Of a stretch of 64,000 bases of DNA, positions 1 through 10,068 are shown in pieces (position 1 is the first letter of the stretch; each line of letters opens with the position of its first letter). The stretch is taken from NCBI RefSeq assembly GCF_019711685.1, contig NZ_JAIGYQ010000009.1:1-64000 (forward strand), written 5' to 3'. A program made the translations under genes and the position numbers. The notes beneath the pieces are model-generated. The model ran no database searches, was not told the DNA's origin, and worked only from the letters and a program-made list of their open reading frames with translations. The stretch comes from Helicobacter turcicus (GTDB lineage: Bacteria > Campylobacterota > Campylobacteria > Campylobacterales > Helicobacteraceae).

Positions 1-68
1 AACACACGTTCCTTACATGCAAAAAGTTCTCCCCCAAACAAACACAGAAAAATCACTAAAAACCGCAA
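1..68 (-). CDS. Start of a secreted/outer-membrane protein gene, probable competence secretin (partial)
   Basis: Only the first 22 or so codons lie in the window. The minus strand shows a strong SD (AGGGAGG) about five bases before a TTG codon at 68-66, followed by an open frame encoding a short basic start, a hydrophobic run and a small-residue/Cys end (MRFLVIFLCLF...LFAC), which reads as a signal peptide. It follows PilN-, PilO- and PilP-like genes on the same strand. By the usual pilMNOPQ/GspLM order the next gene would be the secretin (PilQ/CtsD type). The secretin call is inference from position; a signal peptide is what the sequence shows. Confidence 0.5.
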   Translation of the reverse strand, partial: MRFLVIFLCLFGGELFACKERV

Positions 69-86
69 CTTATCCTCCCTTACCTA

Positions 87-365
87 TTACTTTTTCTTGA
101 TAAATTTAGGCTTTTCCTTGCATAACCTTTGTTTGTTTTTAGAATCCGTATTTTCTACAATCACGCAAGAGTCTTGCAGTGCTAGTAATTTGAAATTTGT
201 CTGTGCATGTGTGAATTTTGCATTTAGCATAACCCAATTTCCATTGATATTTGCCTTAGTATGCAGTATTCCAAAGAGTTTTAATTCCCCAAAATCCTTA
301 GTTCCGTAATAAAATGGGTCGCAAAAAAGCACTTGAATCAATAAAAAAAGTATTAAATAGCGCAA
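87..365 (-). CDS. Small exported PilP-like protein of a competence/pilus operon
   Basis: This encodes 92 residues starting with a hydrophobic segment (about residues 2-16), then a small beta-rich domain with two Cys and a Lys-rich tail. The start is TTG at 365-363, preceded by AAGGGGAG just after the stop of the upstream gene, so translation is probably coupled. No clear family motif is visible. Its place between a PilO-like gene and a probable secretin suggests an inner-membrane-anchored periplasmic connector like PilP/GspC. Function is inferred from order only. Confidence 0.55.
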   Translation of the reverse strand: MRYLILFLLIQVLFCDPFYYGTKDFGELKLFGILHTKANINGNWVMLNAKFTHAQTNFKLLALQDSCVIVENTDSKNKQRLCKEKPKFIKKK

Positions 366-920
366 CTACTCCCCTTGAATCTGCAAAGTTGCAAAAAGTG
401 TCAAATCTCTAGCACTTGAGCTTGGATAAAGTTGCATCGCAAAAAGAGATAGCTTAGGTTGCGTTTGCAAAGATTCCAAAAAGTTTAACATTGCGTGATA
501 TTTTCCCCTCGCTCCAAAATTTATCCGTCCATTTTCTTGCGCAATCTCCACATTATAGAGTGCATTACTATCTGCTAATTCTCTTAAAAAATACACACCA
601 AACCTCTCCAACGCAAGCCTTTTTCTCTCCTCTTGCTGCATAATTTTTTGTTCCATTATTGCGATTTCTTTGCGAATGGTTTGTGTATCTTGTGCATTGA
701 GATTACTCTGTGTTGTAATAGCATTTTGCAATGCAAATAGCCTATGATTGAGTTGTGCATTTTGTGCATTTTGATTTGTAATTGTATTTTGCACACTCTT
801 AGATAATAACATTACAACAAGTGCAAATCCTAGCACAAAACACAGCACAAAAAGCAGCACCATTTCCCGTCTTGAACGTTCTTGCAAAAAAGATTCTATT
901 TGCAAGTTAGGAATTTCCAT
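366..920 (-). CDS. PilO/GspM-like bitopic competence protein
   Basis: This encodes 184 residues from an ATG at 920-918. I chose it over an in-frame codon 39 bases upstream because AAAGGAA lies at good spacing and the extended start would run far into the upstream gene. A short cytoplasmic N terminus is followed by one membrane segment (about residues 20-40), a Gln/Asn-rich coiled coil (45-95) and a periplasmic ferredoxin-like alpha/beta domain, the PilO/GspM layout. It overlaps the upstream GspL/PilN-like gene by 14 bases. Known PilO and GspM proteins join the inner-membrane platform to the secretin; here the platform would serve DNA uptake, since flanking genes are pseudopilin-like and no pilin operon is seen. 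Confidence 0.6.
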   Translation of the reverse strand: MEIPNLQIESFLQERSRREMVLLFVLCFVLGFALVVMLLSKSVQNTITNQNAQNAQLNHRLFALQNAITTQSNLNAQDTQTIRKEIAIMEQKIMQQEERKRLALERFGVYFLRELADSNALYNVEIAQENGRINFGARGKYHAMLNFLESLQTQPKLSLFAMQLYPSSSARDLTLFATLQIQGE

Positions 921-2004
921 TTTTGTTTCCTTTAATTGCACTCCACACGAACTCCCCATAAGCTCCCATTGTTTGAATCTCGCCTAGCGATTCTTTCTCT
1001 ACCGCCTCCAAAACTTTTAGTGCATTTACCCCAAAAAGCAACAAGGCAAAACTCTCCTGCTCCACCCCAAAATATGCAATTTTCACATTAAATTTTTCCA
1101 AATGCGGATTTAATGTAAGTATTAATTGCGCCACTTGAAAATCCGCTTCACCAAAATCCTTTAAAGATTCCGCATTAGAATGATAAACACTCCACAAAGA
1201 TTCTAATTTTTCTTGCAAACCTATTAGCTCATTTTGAGCTTGTGTGCGATTTTCACTAAGTCTCTCAAGCTCACTTTGCAATGTGCTAATTTGCAATTGC
1301 AACCCCGTATTTTCTCTTTGTTTTAACAACCCAACTAAGATGAACACAGCCCCTAGAGCAATCCCAAGCGCAACTCCTGCGACCAAACACTTAAACGCTC
1401 CTCCTGTGCGCGTTTGCAAAAAGGGCAAAGATTTTTCTAAGGGATTAAAGTTATAAGACTCTAACAACTCCATATTTTCTAAGGTTTGCGCAATGTGATG
1501 CCTAGAAAATTTAGATTCCATATCCTTTAAAATTTCTCTCTCATGGCAAGTAAGGTCACCCACTTCCCATAACCAAAACGCATTTAAGCCCAATGTTTCT
1601 AACTTCTTGCGCACTTCCCCCAAATTTTCTAGCGCATAAAAATCCACAATATTTTGCTCTTTAAATCCCACAAACACCCAATTGAGATTCCCATCCTTTA
1701 TCAAAACATAACCCTCCCTAACAAATTGCGCACACAAAAAACAAGGATGGCTTAGAAACTCTTCAGCACTACTGGTATAATCCTTCAAGGTTTCCTTATC
1801 TAGTAGCACACAATGGTAAGCAGTGCCACTATCAGATAAAGTATAATGCAAAAAATATTCATGCTCTTTTGGTAAATTTAACACCACGCAAATTTTTGCT
1901 TCCAAAAAATCACGCAAATTCTCGCTATTTGCTTGATCTTGCATTTCTTTATCGCTTAAAAATAACGTATAAAATATTATGCAATCACTCTTAAAACACT
2001 TCAA
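907..2004 (-). CDS. GspL/PilN-like inner-membrane platform protein
   Basis: This encodes 365 residues if translation starts at the TTG at 2004 (upstream AAGGAA), or 345 from an ATG at 1944-1942; the sequence does not settle which. The order is a cytoplasmic domain of about 200 residues, one membrane segment near residues 206-228, a coiled coil near 235-270 and a periplasmic alpha/beta domain. That is the GspL topology (PilM+PilN in one chain), although the actin-like signature is not obvious. It is first in the minus-strand operon and diverges from three pseudopilin-like genes. Epsilonproteobacterial competence systems (Cts in Campylobacter) use comparable parts; exact orthology cannot be assigned. 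Confidence 0.6.
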   Translation of the reverse strand: MKCFKSDCIIFYTLFLSDKEMQDQANSENLRDFLEAKICVVLNLPKEHEYFLHYTLSDSGTAYHCVLLDKETLKDYTSSAEEFLSHPCFLCAQFVREGYVLIKDGNLNWVFVGFKEQNIVDFYALENLGEVRKKLETLGLNAFWLWEVGDLTCHEREILKDMESKFSRHHIAQTLENMELLESYNFNPLEKSLPFLQTRTGGAFKCLVAGVALGIALGAVFILVGLLKQRENTGLQLQISTLQSELERLSENRTQAQNELIGLQEKLESLWSVYHSNAESLKDFGEADFQVAQLILTLNPHLEKFNVKIAYFGVEQESFALLLFGVNALKVLEAVEKESLGEIQTMGAYGEFVWSAIKGNKNGNS

Positions 2005-2090
2005 AAATCACAATTCCTTGAGTTTTATTTTGATTTTAAAACTTAAAATTAACACACATAAAATAAATTTTACTTTTTTAAAGAAACTTA

Positions 2091-2096
2091 TATAAT
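2091..2096 (+). promoter_or_regulatory. Perfect -10 box giving an apparently leaderless transcript
   Basis: TATAAT lies only seven bases before the ATG of the first pseudopilin gene at 2103. With the usual 6-8 base spacing, transcription would begin at or next to the start codon. No SD precedes the ATG. The upstream sequence is A/T-rich, as is usual for epsilonproteobacterial promoters that lack a fixed -35 box. Confidence 0.6.
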
Positions 2097-2102
2097 CCTT
2101 TT

Positions 2103-2336
2103 ATGAAAGCATTTGCACTTTTAGAATTTTTAGTTTTTATGGTAGTTTTAGGTGTGGCTATCTTGGGAGTTTTGGGAAATCTTAAACAAAATCATAGTAA
2201 AAACCCGCAAAATACACACAATTATTCCTATGAATCTGTAACTTTTTGTAACAAAATATCTCCAAATTGCATTTTAGATTCCAACATTCCTCCCCTTACT
2301 CCACTTTTTGAAATCAATGCTACCAAAGCCTATTAA
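2103..2336 (+). CDS. Short type IV prepilin-like protein (pseudopilin)
   Basis: This encodes 77 residues. The N terminus KAFALLEFLVFMVVLGV is a class III signal: processing would fall between Ala3 and Phe4, putting the conserved Glu at mature position 5, followed by a hydrophobic helix. The -1 residue is Ala instead of the usual Gly, as in the next gene. The globular part is very short and contains two Cys that could pair. The stop codon directly abuts the ATG of the next gene (TAAATG). A minor pseudopilin of a DNA-uptake machine is the likely role, inferred from the neighbours. Confidence 0.65.
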   Translation: MKAFALLEFLVFMVVLGVAILGVLGNLKQNHSKNPQNTHNYSYESVTFCNKISPNCILDSNIPPLTPLFEINATKAY

Positions 2337-3143
2337 ATGCCAAAAAACTTAAAAAGAAGCGCTTTTACATTATTAGAAGTCCTACTTGCTATTTTATTAT
2401 TGGGAGTTTTTGGAATCTTTAGCGCAAAATTACTGCTAGGAATCTATCAAAATTACAGCTTAAAAAGCCAAAGTTTTCAAAAACAATTAAAAGCACAAAA
2501 TGCGCTTTTACAGATTAAAAGGCTCTTAGAAAACGCGCAACTAAAAAGCTTGCAAATTTTATCTAACCCTTCCGGTGCGCAAATCTCCACAACTCCAAAA
2601 AATCTCATTGGAGAATCGCTCATTTTTTATGAAAAATTAGAACATTTTTCTTTGCATGGGGATTTTGCAATTCCTTGTTTTCATGGGATTTTTAACCCAA
2701 AAAGTGTGCAGGTTAAAAATAATACCTTAACTCTAGATTTCCTAAAACTCTCACAACCCTCTAGTGCTAATACAACATGTGATTTTAAGATTCCAAAAAC
2801 AGCCCTTTTAATTACTGAAGAATTCATCGCTCCACAGGATTTTTATAATCCGAATTTTCAAGGCAAAATTTTAGCCCTAAACACAGATTCTATCACGTTA
2901 GAACTCCCATCAACGTTAAGACTCCAACCTCTCACCAAGATTTCCCCACAGCTTTATTTTCTAAACTCTCCCACACTTTTACACTTTAGTAATTCTATTA
3001 TCTTAGAGCAAAATGGCAATAAAACTTTACTCCTTGAAAATCTAAGTCATTTTAGTCTAAAATCTCATCATTTAGGGCTTTATGCTCACCTATGTTTAGA
3101 AAAGGATTCCTATTGTGCCAGCACGATAATTGTGGAACTATGA
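2337..3143 (+). CDS. Prepilin-type N-terminal protein (pseudopilin of the competence system)
   Basis: This encodes 268 residues with the motif KRSAFTLLEVLLAILLLGVFG. The cut would follow Ala, the mature protein starts with Phe, and Glu sits at +5. About 30 hydrophobic residues form the pilin helix; the rest is beta-rich with a few Cys. The length fits a PulJ/GspJ-like minor pseudopilin, though that assignment is only by size and place. Its TGA overlaps the ATG of the next gene (ATGA), so the three genes are translationally linked. Confidence 0.7.
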   Translation: MPKNLKRSAFTLLEVLLAILLLGVFGIFSAKLLLGIYQNYSLKSQSFQKQLKAQNALLQIKRLLENAQLKSLQILSNPSGAQISTTPKNLIGESLIFYEKLEHFSLHGDFAIPCFHGIFNPKSVQVKNNTLTLDFLKLSQPSSANTTCDFKIPKTALLITEEFIAPQDFYNPNFQGKILALNTDSITLELPSTLRLQPLTKISPQLYFLNSPTLLHFSNSIILEQNGNKTLLLENLSHFSLKSHHLGLYAHLCLEKDSYCASTIIVEL

Positions 3144-3577
3144 TGCATAAAGGCATTATCTTACTGCCTTTGATGCTTTTTGTGATTTTAGGAGCATTTG
3201 TGCTAATTCTCTCTACAAAATTTGAGCAAAAAAGCCATACATTAGAAGATTTAAACGCGCGCATTTTATGGCTAGACCTTCATTTAGTTAGCATCAAAGA
3301 AGCTTTAAAAATCCAATTAAAAAATAAAAGCTTAACATCGATTAATTTCACAGAGCTTTCTTTGCAAATTGGTGATTATCACTATATTATTGTCTTAAAG
3401 CAATTCACCCCGACACTAATGCAAACACCTCCCCAAACAAACGCTTTACAAATGCCACAACCCTCAACTATTGCTTATTATTTTGTGGATGTTTTTGGAA
3501 TCTACCGCGACTCTAGCAAGGAGTTTTTGCAAGAATTTTCCACAAGAAGAAATTTTATTTTATCACTTGAGCTTTGA
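3140..3577 (+). CDS. Membrane-anchored minor pseudopilin-like protein
   Basis: This encodes 145 residues from the ATG at 3140, which overlaps the preceding stop (ATGA); a second ATG follows at 3143. The start MMHKGIILLPLMLFVILGAF has a single hydrophobic helix after a short basic leader, with Gly before the helix, but lacks the canonical Glu at +5. Such Glu-less proteins occur as GspK/PilX-type tip pseudopilins. The remainder is a small alpha/beta domain with a Pro/Gln-rich stretch near residues 95-110. It is the last gene of the pseudopilin operon; a role in DNA uptake is inferred. Confidence 0.55.
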   Translation: MMHKGIILLPLMLFVILGAFVLILSTKFEQKSHTLEDLNARILWLDLHLVSIKEALKIQLKNKSLTSINFTELSLQIGDYHYIIVLKQFTPTLMQTPPQTNALQMPQPSTIAYYFVDVFGIYRDSSKEFLQEFSTRRNFILSLEL

Positions 3578-3617
3578 GCCTTAAAGCCACTAGCGCAAAG
3601 TTTCATTTAAAATATGC

Positions 3618-3623
3618 TACAAT
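3618..3623 (+). promoter_or_regulatory. -10 promoter element for the hisZ-purA operon
   Basis: TACAAT preceded by TATGC lies about 39 bases before the hisZ GTG start, in an A/T-rich gap after the pseudopilin operon. The predicted start of transcription is near 3631, leaving a leader that holds the AAGGAA SD. Confidence 0.45.
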
Positions 3624-3661
3624 GCTTTCTTATTTAGATTAGAAATTATGAAGGAAATTTT

Positions 3662-6235
<2,574 letters not shown>

Positions 6236-6245
6236 AAGGAATCTT

Positions 6246-6818
6246 ATGAAACACTCTTTTCGTTTTCCAAGTATGCTTTATGCCCTTATGTTCCCTTTCT
6301 GCCTTAATGCAGCACAAAGCAACCAAGTCATTGACTGCAATATCATTTTTGAACAACGCAAAGGTGAGATTCTAAGGGAGCTTGAAAGAATTGACGAACA
6401 ACAACAAGCCTTGCAAGCTCTCCAAAGCGCAACACAAAATGTGCTTGACCAAAAAGAACAAGACCTCAAAAAACGCGAACTAGCCATCGCCCAGACACAA
6501 AAAGACATTCAAGAACGTCAGGAAAAAATTGAGCGCCTACTTAAGCGCAACGAGGAAATTTTAAAAGAGATAAAAGGCATTACACAAAGCAAAATTGGCG
6601 AAACTTATGCCACAATGAAAGACTCTAAATCCGCTACAATTTTGCAAAGTTTATCCGATGATGAAGCTGCTACGATTCTATTCTCTTTAGATACAAAAAT
6701 TATAAGCAAGATTCTAGCAAAAATGGATCCTCAAAAAGCAGCAACACTCACAATGCTCTTGCAAAAAGGTCCTCCTTTTAAAGAGGATTCCAAAGAGATG
6801 CAAGAAACTCAAAACTAG
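6246..6818 (+). CDS. MotE-like periplasmic coiled-coil protein (flagellar motor)
   Basis: This encodes 190 residues. The ATG at 6246 follows AAAAGGA at good spacing; the longer in-frame start upstream would overlap fliJ. An N-terminal signal peptide (residues 1-20, ending CLNAAQ) is followed by a long Gln/Glu/Lys coiled coil (about 40-120) and a C-terminal MgtE-N-like helical domain (LSDDEAATILFSL, ILAKMDPQKAATL). This layout is that of MotE, a chaperone/stator-associated protein known from alphaproteobacteria, and of HP0257 in Helicobacter. A periplasmic role in stator assembly is inferred from family and operon. Confidence 0.65.
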   Translation: MKHSFRFPSMLYALMFPFCLNAAQSNQVIDCNIIFEQRKGEILRELERIDEQQQALQALQSATQNVLDQKEQDLKKRELAIAQTQKDIQERQEKIERLLKRNEEILKEIKGITQSKIGETYATMKDSKSATILQSLSDDEAATILFSLDTKIISKILAKMDPQKAATLTMLLQKGPPFKEDSKEMQETQN

Positions 6819-7060
6819 CACCACAAAATATATGCGATAGCCAATCTAAAATCGTAAGCTTGTCAGATTTGCGATTCCATCAACATTGCACTAACGCCGT
6901 AAGTTTCTGCGAAATTACCGCACAATTCCTAGTGAATTACTTCATAAATTATAACTTAAATTAAGCTATATTTAATATAACTCCGATATAATTGCGACCT
7001 TTATCCCAAAAAGAGTTTTTGGGCTTTTTAAGTCATAATATTTTTAAGAAAGGCAATGCA
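6819..7060. other. Non-coding gap with the rplM promoter
   Basis: No open frame with coding character was found. A few short inverted sequences are present but no clear terminator. The only firm element is the -10 box listed at 6987. Confidence 0.4.
6987..6992 (+). promoter_or_regulatory. -10 promoter element for rplM-rpsI
   Basis: A perfect TATAAT in an A/T-rich stretch lies about 69 bases before the rplM ATG. A start near 7000 leaves a 60-base leader that ends in AAAGG. This is the most likely promoter for the long run from rplM to gmhB. Confidence 0.65.
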
Positions 7061-7480
7061 ATGAATATTACCAAAATGGCAAAAGCCAATGAAATTAAAC
7101 GCGAATGGGTTGTTTTAGATGCAGAAGGTAAGACATTTGGTCGTCTCATCACAGAAATCGCAACACTCCTTAGAGGTAAGCATAAGCCACTTTATACACC
7201 AAATGTAGATTGTGGAGATTTTGTCATCGTGATTAACGCGCCAAAAGCTAAATTTAGCGGAATGAAGCTAGAGGACAAAGAATACTTCACGCACTCTGGG
7301 TATTTTGGAAGCACAAAATCCAAAACACTGAAAGAAATGTTAGAAAAACACCCCGAAAAGCTTTATAAGCTTGCTGTTCGCGGTATGCTTCCTAAGACAA
7401 AATTAGGACGCGCAATGCTCAAAAAGTTAAAAGTTTATTGTGATGCAAATCATCCACACAGCGCACAAGTTTCAAAATAA
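7061..7480 (+). CDS. rplM: 50S ribosomal protein L13
   Basis: This encodes 139 residues. The signature regions WVVLDAEGKTFGRL, KHKPLYTPNVDCGDFV and the C-terminal GMLPKTKLGRAMLKKLKVY are plain. ATG 7061 is chosen because AAAGG lies eight bases upstream and L13 proteins start just before KREW; the open frame extends upstream only through the leader. rpsI follows after nine bases, the universal L13-S9 pair. Confidence 0.97.
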   Translation: MNITKMAKANEIKREWVVLDAEGKTFGRLITEIATLLRGKHKPLYTPNVDCGDFVIVINAPKAKFSGMKLEDKEYFTHSGYFGSTKSKTLKEMLEKHPEKLYKLAVRGMLPKTKLGRAMLKKLKVYCDANHPHSAQVSK

Positions 7481-7489
7481 GGATTGAGA

Positions 7490-7879
7490 ATGGCAAAAAT
7501 TTATGCAACAGGAAAAAGAAAAACAGCAATTGCAAAAGTTTGGTTAGCTCCAGGAAGCGGAAAATTAAGCATTAACGATACGAATCTTAACGATTGGCTT
7601 GGTGGGCATGAGGCTATCAAAATGAAAGTTATGCAGCCTTTATTACTCACAAAACAAGAAAAAAGCGTTGATATTGTAGCACTTACACATGGCAGTGGTT
7701 ATTCCGCGCAAGCTGAAGCATTGCGACATGGAATCTCTAAAGCTCTAGCCCTGTATGATACAAACTTCAGAGCAATCCTTAAACCAAAAGGCTTATTAAC
7801 GCGTGATTCTAGAGTTGTTGAGCGTAAAAAATACGGCAAACGCAAAGCAAGAAGAAGCCCACAATTCTCAAAGAGATAA
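7490..7879 (+). CDS. rpsI: 30S ribosomal protein S9
   Basis: This encodes 129 residues starting [19 protein letters not shown], with the conserved basic tail [18 protein letters not shown] that reaches the P site. The AAGGA SD overlaps the end of rplM. It is followed by an oligosaccharyltransferase gene rather than more ribosomal genes, so glycosylation and translation genes appear to share a transcript. Confidence 0.97.
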   Translation: MAKIYATGKRKTAIAKVWLAPGSGKLSINDTNLNDWLGGHEAIKMKVMQPLLLTKQEKSVDIVALTHGSGYSAQAEALRHGISKALALYDTNFRAILKPKGLLTRDSRVVERKKYGKRKARRSPQFSKR

Positions 7880-7953
7880 ATGGCTTTATTACAGAGCCCT
7901 TTTGGGGTTCTTATCCGAATCTTTTGGTATTTTGGAAGCGCATTTTACGCATT

Positions 7954-10068
7954 ATGCTAAAAACTATTTTCCTACCCCAAAATATACGCTTTTTACACTT
8001 TATTTTTATTACTATTCTTTGCAGTATTCATTTTGGATTCCATTATTTAGATTTTAAACTTCTTTTAGACGACCCCAAAAACTTCGTAGATGGCACACTA
8101 ATCCTTACTTCTTTTGATGCCTACCATTATGCAAAAGGCACAAGAGAGTTTTTAGAATTCTTAAAATCACCAAATTTTTATACATTCAATGCACTATCTA
8201 TGTTGCCCTTTTTGTCTATTTTAGGCGGAATCCTTGCTAAATACACCTCTTTAAGCTTTGTTCTAAGTTTTGCTAGTGTGATTTTTAGTGCAACACTTGC
8301 TCCTATAATGTATGCACTAAATTATTTTGTGTTAAATCTTCTATCTCAAAAACGTTATTTTTGTAACAATCTCCTAGCATTTACCGCCTTTTTAGCAAGT
8401 CTAATTGCTCTGTTTTTGCCTAGCTTTTATCAACGCGTTGGGGCTGGATATTTTGATACAGATATGCTCTTACTAACCCTTCCTTTGTGCGCATTATTTT
8501 TCTTACTCAAATTCACAAACGCAACACGATTTAGCTACCTTGTCCTATTTGCTGCTTTTGGGTTTCTTGCAATAAACTGGCATAATGGAATCCAAAATAT
8601 ATTTTTATTAGGATTCTTGTTATTTTTAATTCTAGAAATCCTCTGTGCCTTGCGATTTCGTTCTATTTCACAAGAAAGCTTAATGCTTGCTAGTAGTTTC
8701 TTTGTGATTTTAACACCCTCTGCACCCTGTTTTATTGTGCTTATTGCCTTACTTTTAGCTTTTAGATTCTGCCCAAAAGGTATTTGGCTCTATTTTGGAA
8801 TCTCAATAATTTACGCCATTGCTTTTGACTTATTTAATCCCCTTATTGCGCAAATTAACGCTTATATTTTTGGTGCGACACAACATACAAGCGACTTTAT
8901 CTTTGCCTCTGTTGTTAATACAATTTTAGAGACAAGCCCCACTACGTTATCTGTGCTTATTGCACGCAATGGTGGAATCTTAATTTTTATGCTTGGGATA
9001 CTAGGTTTTGGGGCACTGCTTTATAATGCCGCCTTTGTCTTTTTTAAAATGTTTATTGCACGCAAAAACCCTAGCAGACCTATTCTCTACCTAAGCATTT
9101 TTTTGCTTCCTTTTTGTATTCTAGGATTCTATTCTCTTAATCTTGGGGTACGTTTTAGTTTCTTTTTAACACCCATTGTTTCTCTTGGAATTACACTATT
9201 TTTGCTTATTTTCTTTTCAAAATGTTACCGCTACTTGCCCCTTTGCGTCTTTGCAAGTGCAATTATTTTGCCCCTATCACTCACAACTCTGCGCTATTCT
9301 ATCCCAAAACCCATTTTATCCGCAGAAGAAATCCACGCATTTAAAATCCTAGATTCCAAACTTAGCGCAAATGACTTTATCTTTTCATGGTGGGATTATG
9401 GCTATGCGTTACGTTACTACACAAAGGCACAAATTTTTTTAGATGGAGGACGTCATTCTGGAGCGGTTAATTATCCTATTGCAAAGATTTTGCTAAGCAA
9501 CTCACCAAAACTTTTTTATAACTTCTCACTACTTTTAGCCCAAAACCTACAAAATACACCTAAAAAAATGTGGAATCAGATTTTTGCATTAATGCTAAAA
9601 GATAAAAGCCCTCAAGATTTTTTAGATTCCTTAAAACAAGATTATCAAAATAGACCTTTAGCAAATAATGCACAAGTATATTGGGTGCTTCCAATGCGTG
9701 TTTTACCGCTACTTGCGAACATCAACACTTTTGCAAATCTCAATCTAAAAACTGGCAAACCCCTAAAGGATTCTGGTATTTTTGCCTATTTTAATAACAC
9801 GAAAAATTCGCTAAATTACAAAATAAATCAAGAAATTAATATCTATCAATATTTCTATACACATACATTTTTTAGTGCCTCAAAAACACCTTTGACACAG
9901 ATTAATTTTGGGCAAAATTCACTGCTATTGGACACAGATTATCTAAAAAGTAATATCATTTCTGCAATGATTTTTCAAAAACTTCCCCAAAATATATGCG
10001 CTAGTGGCAAAAATGTGCGCATATATCACCTAAAGGATTCTAAATGTGCGGAATTGCCGGCTCATTAA
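7954..10068 (+). CDS. pglB: PglB-type oligosaccharyltransferase (STT3 family)
   Basis: This enzyme transfers a lipid-linked oligosaccharide to Asn in D/E-x-N-x-S/T sequons in the periplasm. It encodes 704 residues from ATG 7954 (a TTG at 7924 would add ten). About 13 membrane segments fill residues 15-450. FDAYHYAKG and GYFDTDMLL supply the loop acids for metal binding, VVNTILE is the external-loop Glu motif, and WWDYG near residue 479 begins the periplasmic domain. Length and motif spacing match Campylobacter PglB. It is not in a pgl cluster, which fits the scattered pgl genes reported for Helicobacter pullorum. Its end overlaps asnB by 25 bases. Confidence 0.92.
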   Translation: MLKTIFLPQNIRFLHFIFITILCSIHFGFHYLDFKLLLDDPKNFVDGTLILTSFDAYHYAKGTREFLEFLKSPNFYTFNALSMLPFLSILGGILAKYTSLSFVLSFASVIFSATLAPIMYALNYFVLNLLSQKRYFCNNLLAFTAFLASLIALFLPSFYQRVGAGYFDTDMLLLTLPLCALFFLLKFTNATRFSYLVLFAAFGFLAINWHNGIQNIFLLGFLLFLILEILCALRFRSISQESLMLASSFFVILTPSAPCFIVLIALLLAFRFCPKGIWLYFGISIIYAIAFDLFNPLIAQINAYIFGATQHTSDFIFASVVNTILETSPTTLSVLIARNGGILIFMLGILGFGALLYNAAFVFFKMFIARKNPSRPILYLSIFLLPFCILGFYSLNLGVRFSFFLTPIVSLGITLFLLIFFSKCYRYLPLCVFASAIILPLSLTTLRYSIPKPILSAEEIHAFKILDSKLSANDFIFSWWDYGYALRYYTKAQIFLDGGRHSGAVNYPIAKILLSNSPKLFYNFSLLLAQNLQNTPKKMWNQIFALMLKDKSPQDFLDSLKQDYQNRPLANNAQVYWVLPMRVLPLLANINTFANLNLKTGKPLKDSGIFAYFNNTKNSLNYKINQEINIYQYFYTHTFFSASKTPLTQINFGQNSLLLDTDYLKSNIISAMIFQKLPQNICASGKNVRIYHLKDSKCAELPAH

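Noticed and set aside
6992-7060. Longer N terminus for L13
   Set aside because: It would begin at the -10 box of the gene's own promoter; L13 normally starts at the ATG at 7061.
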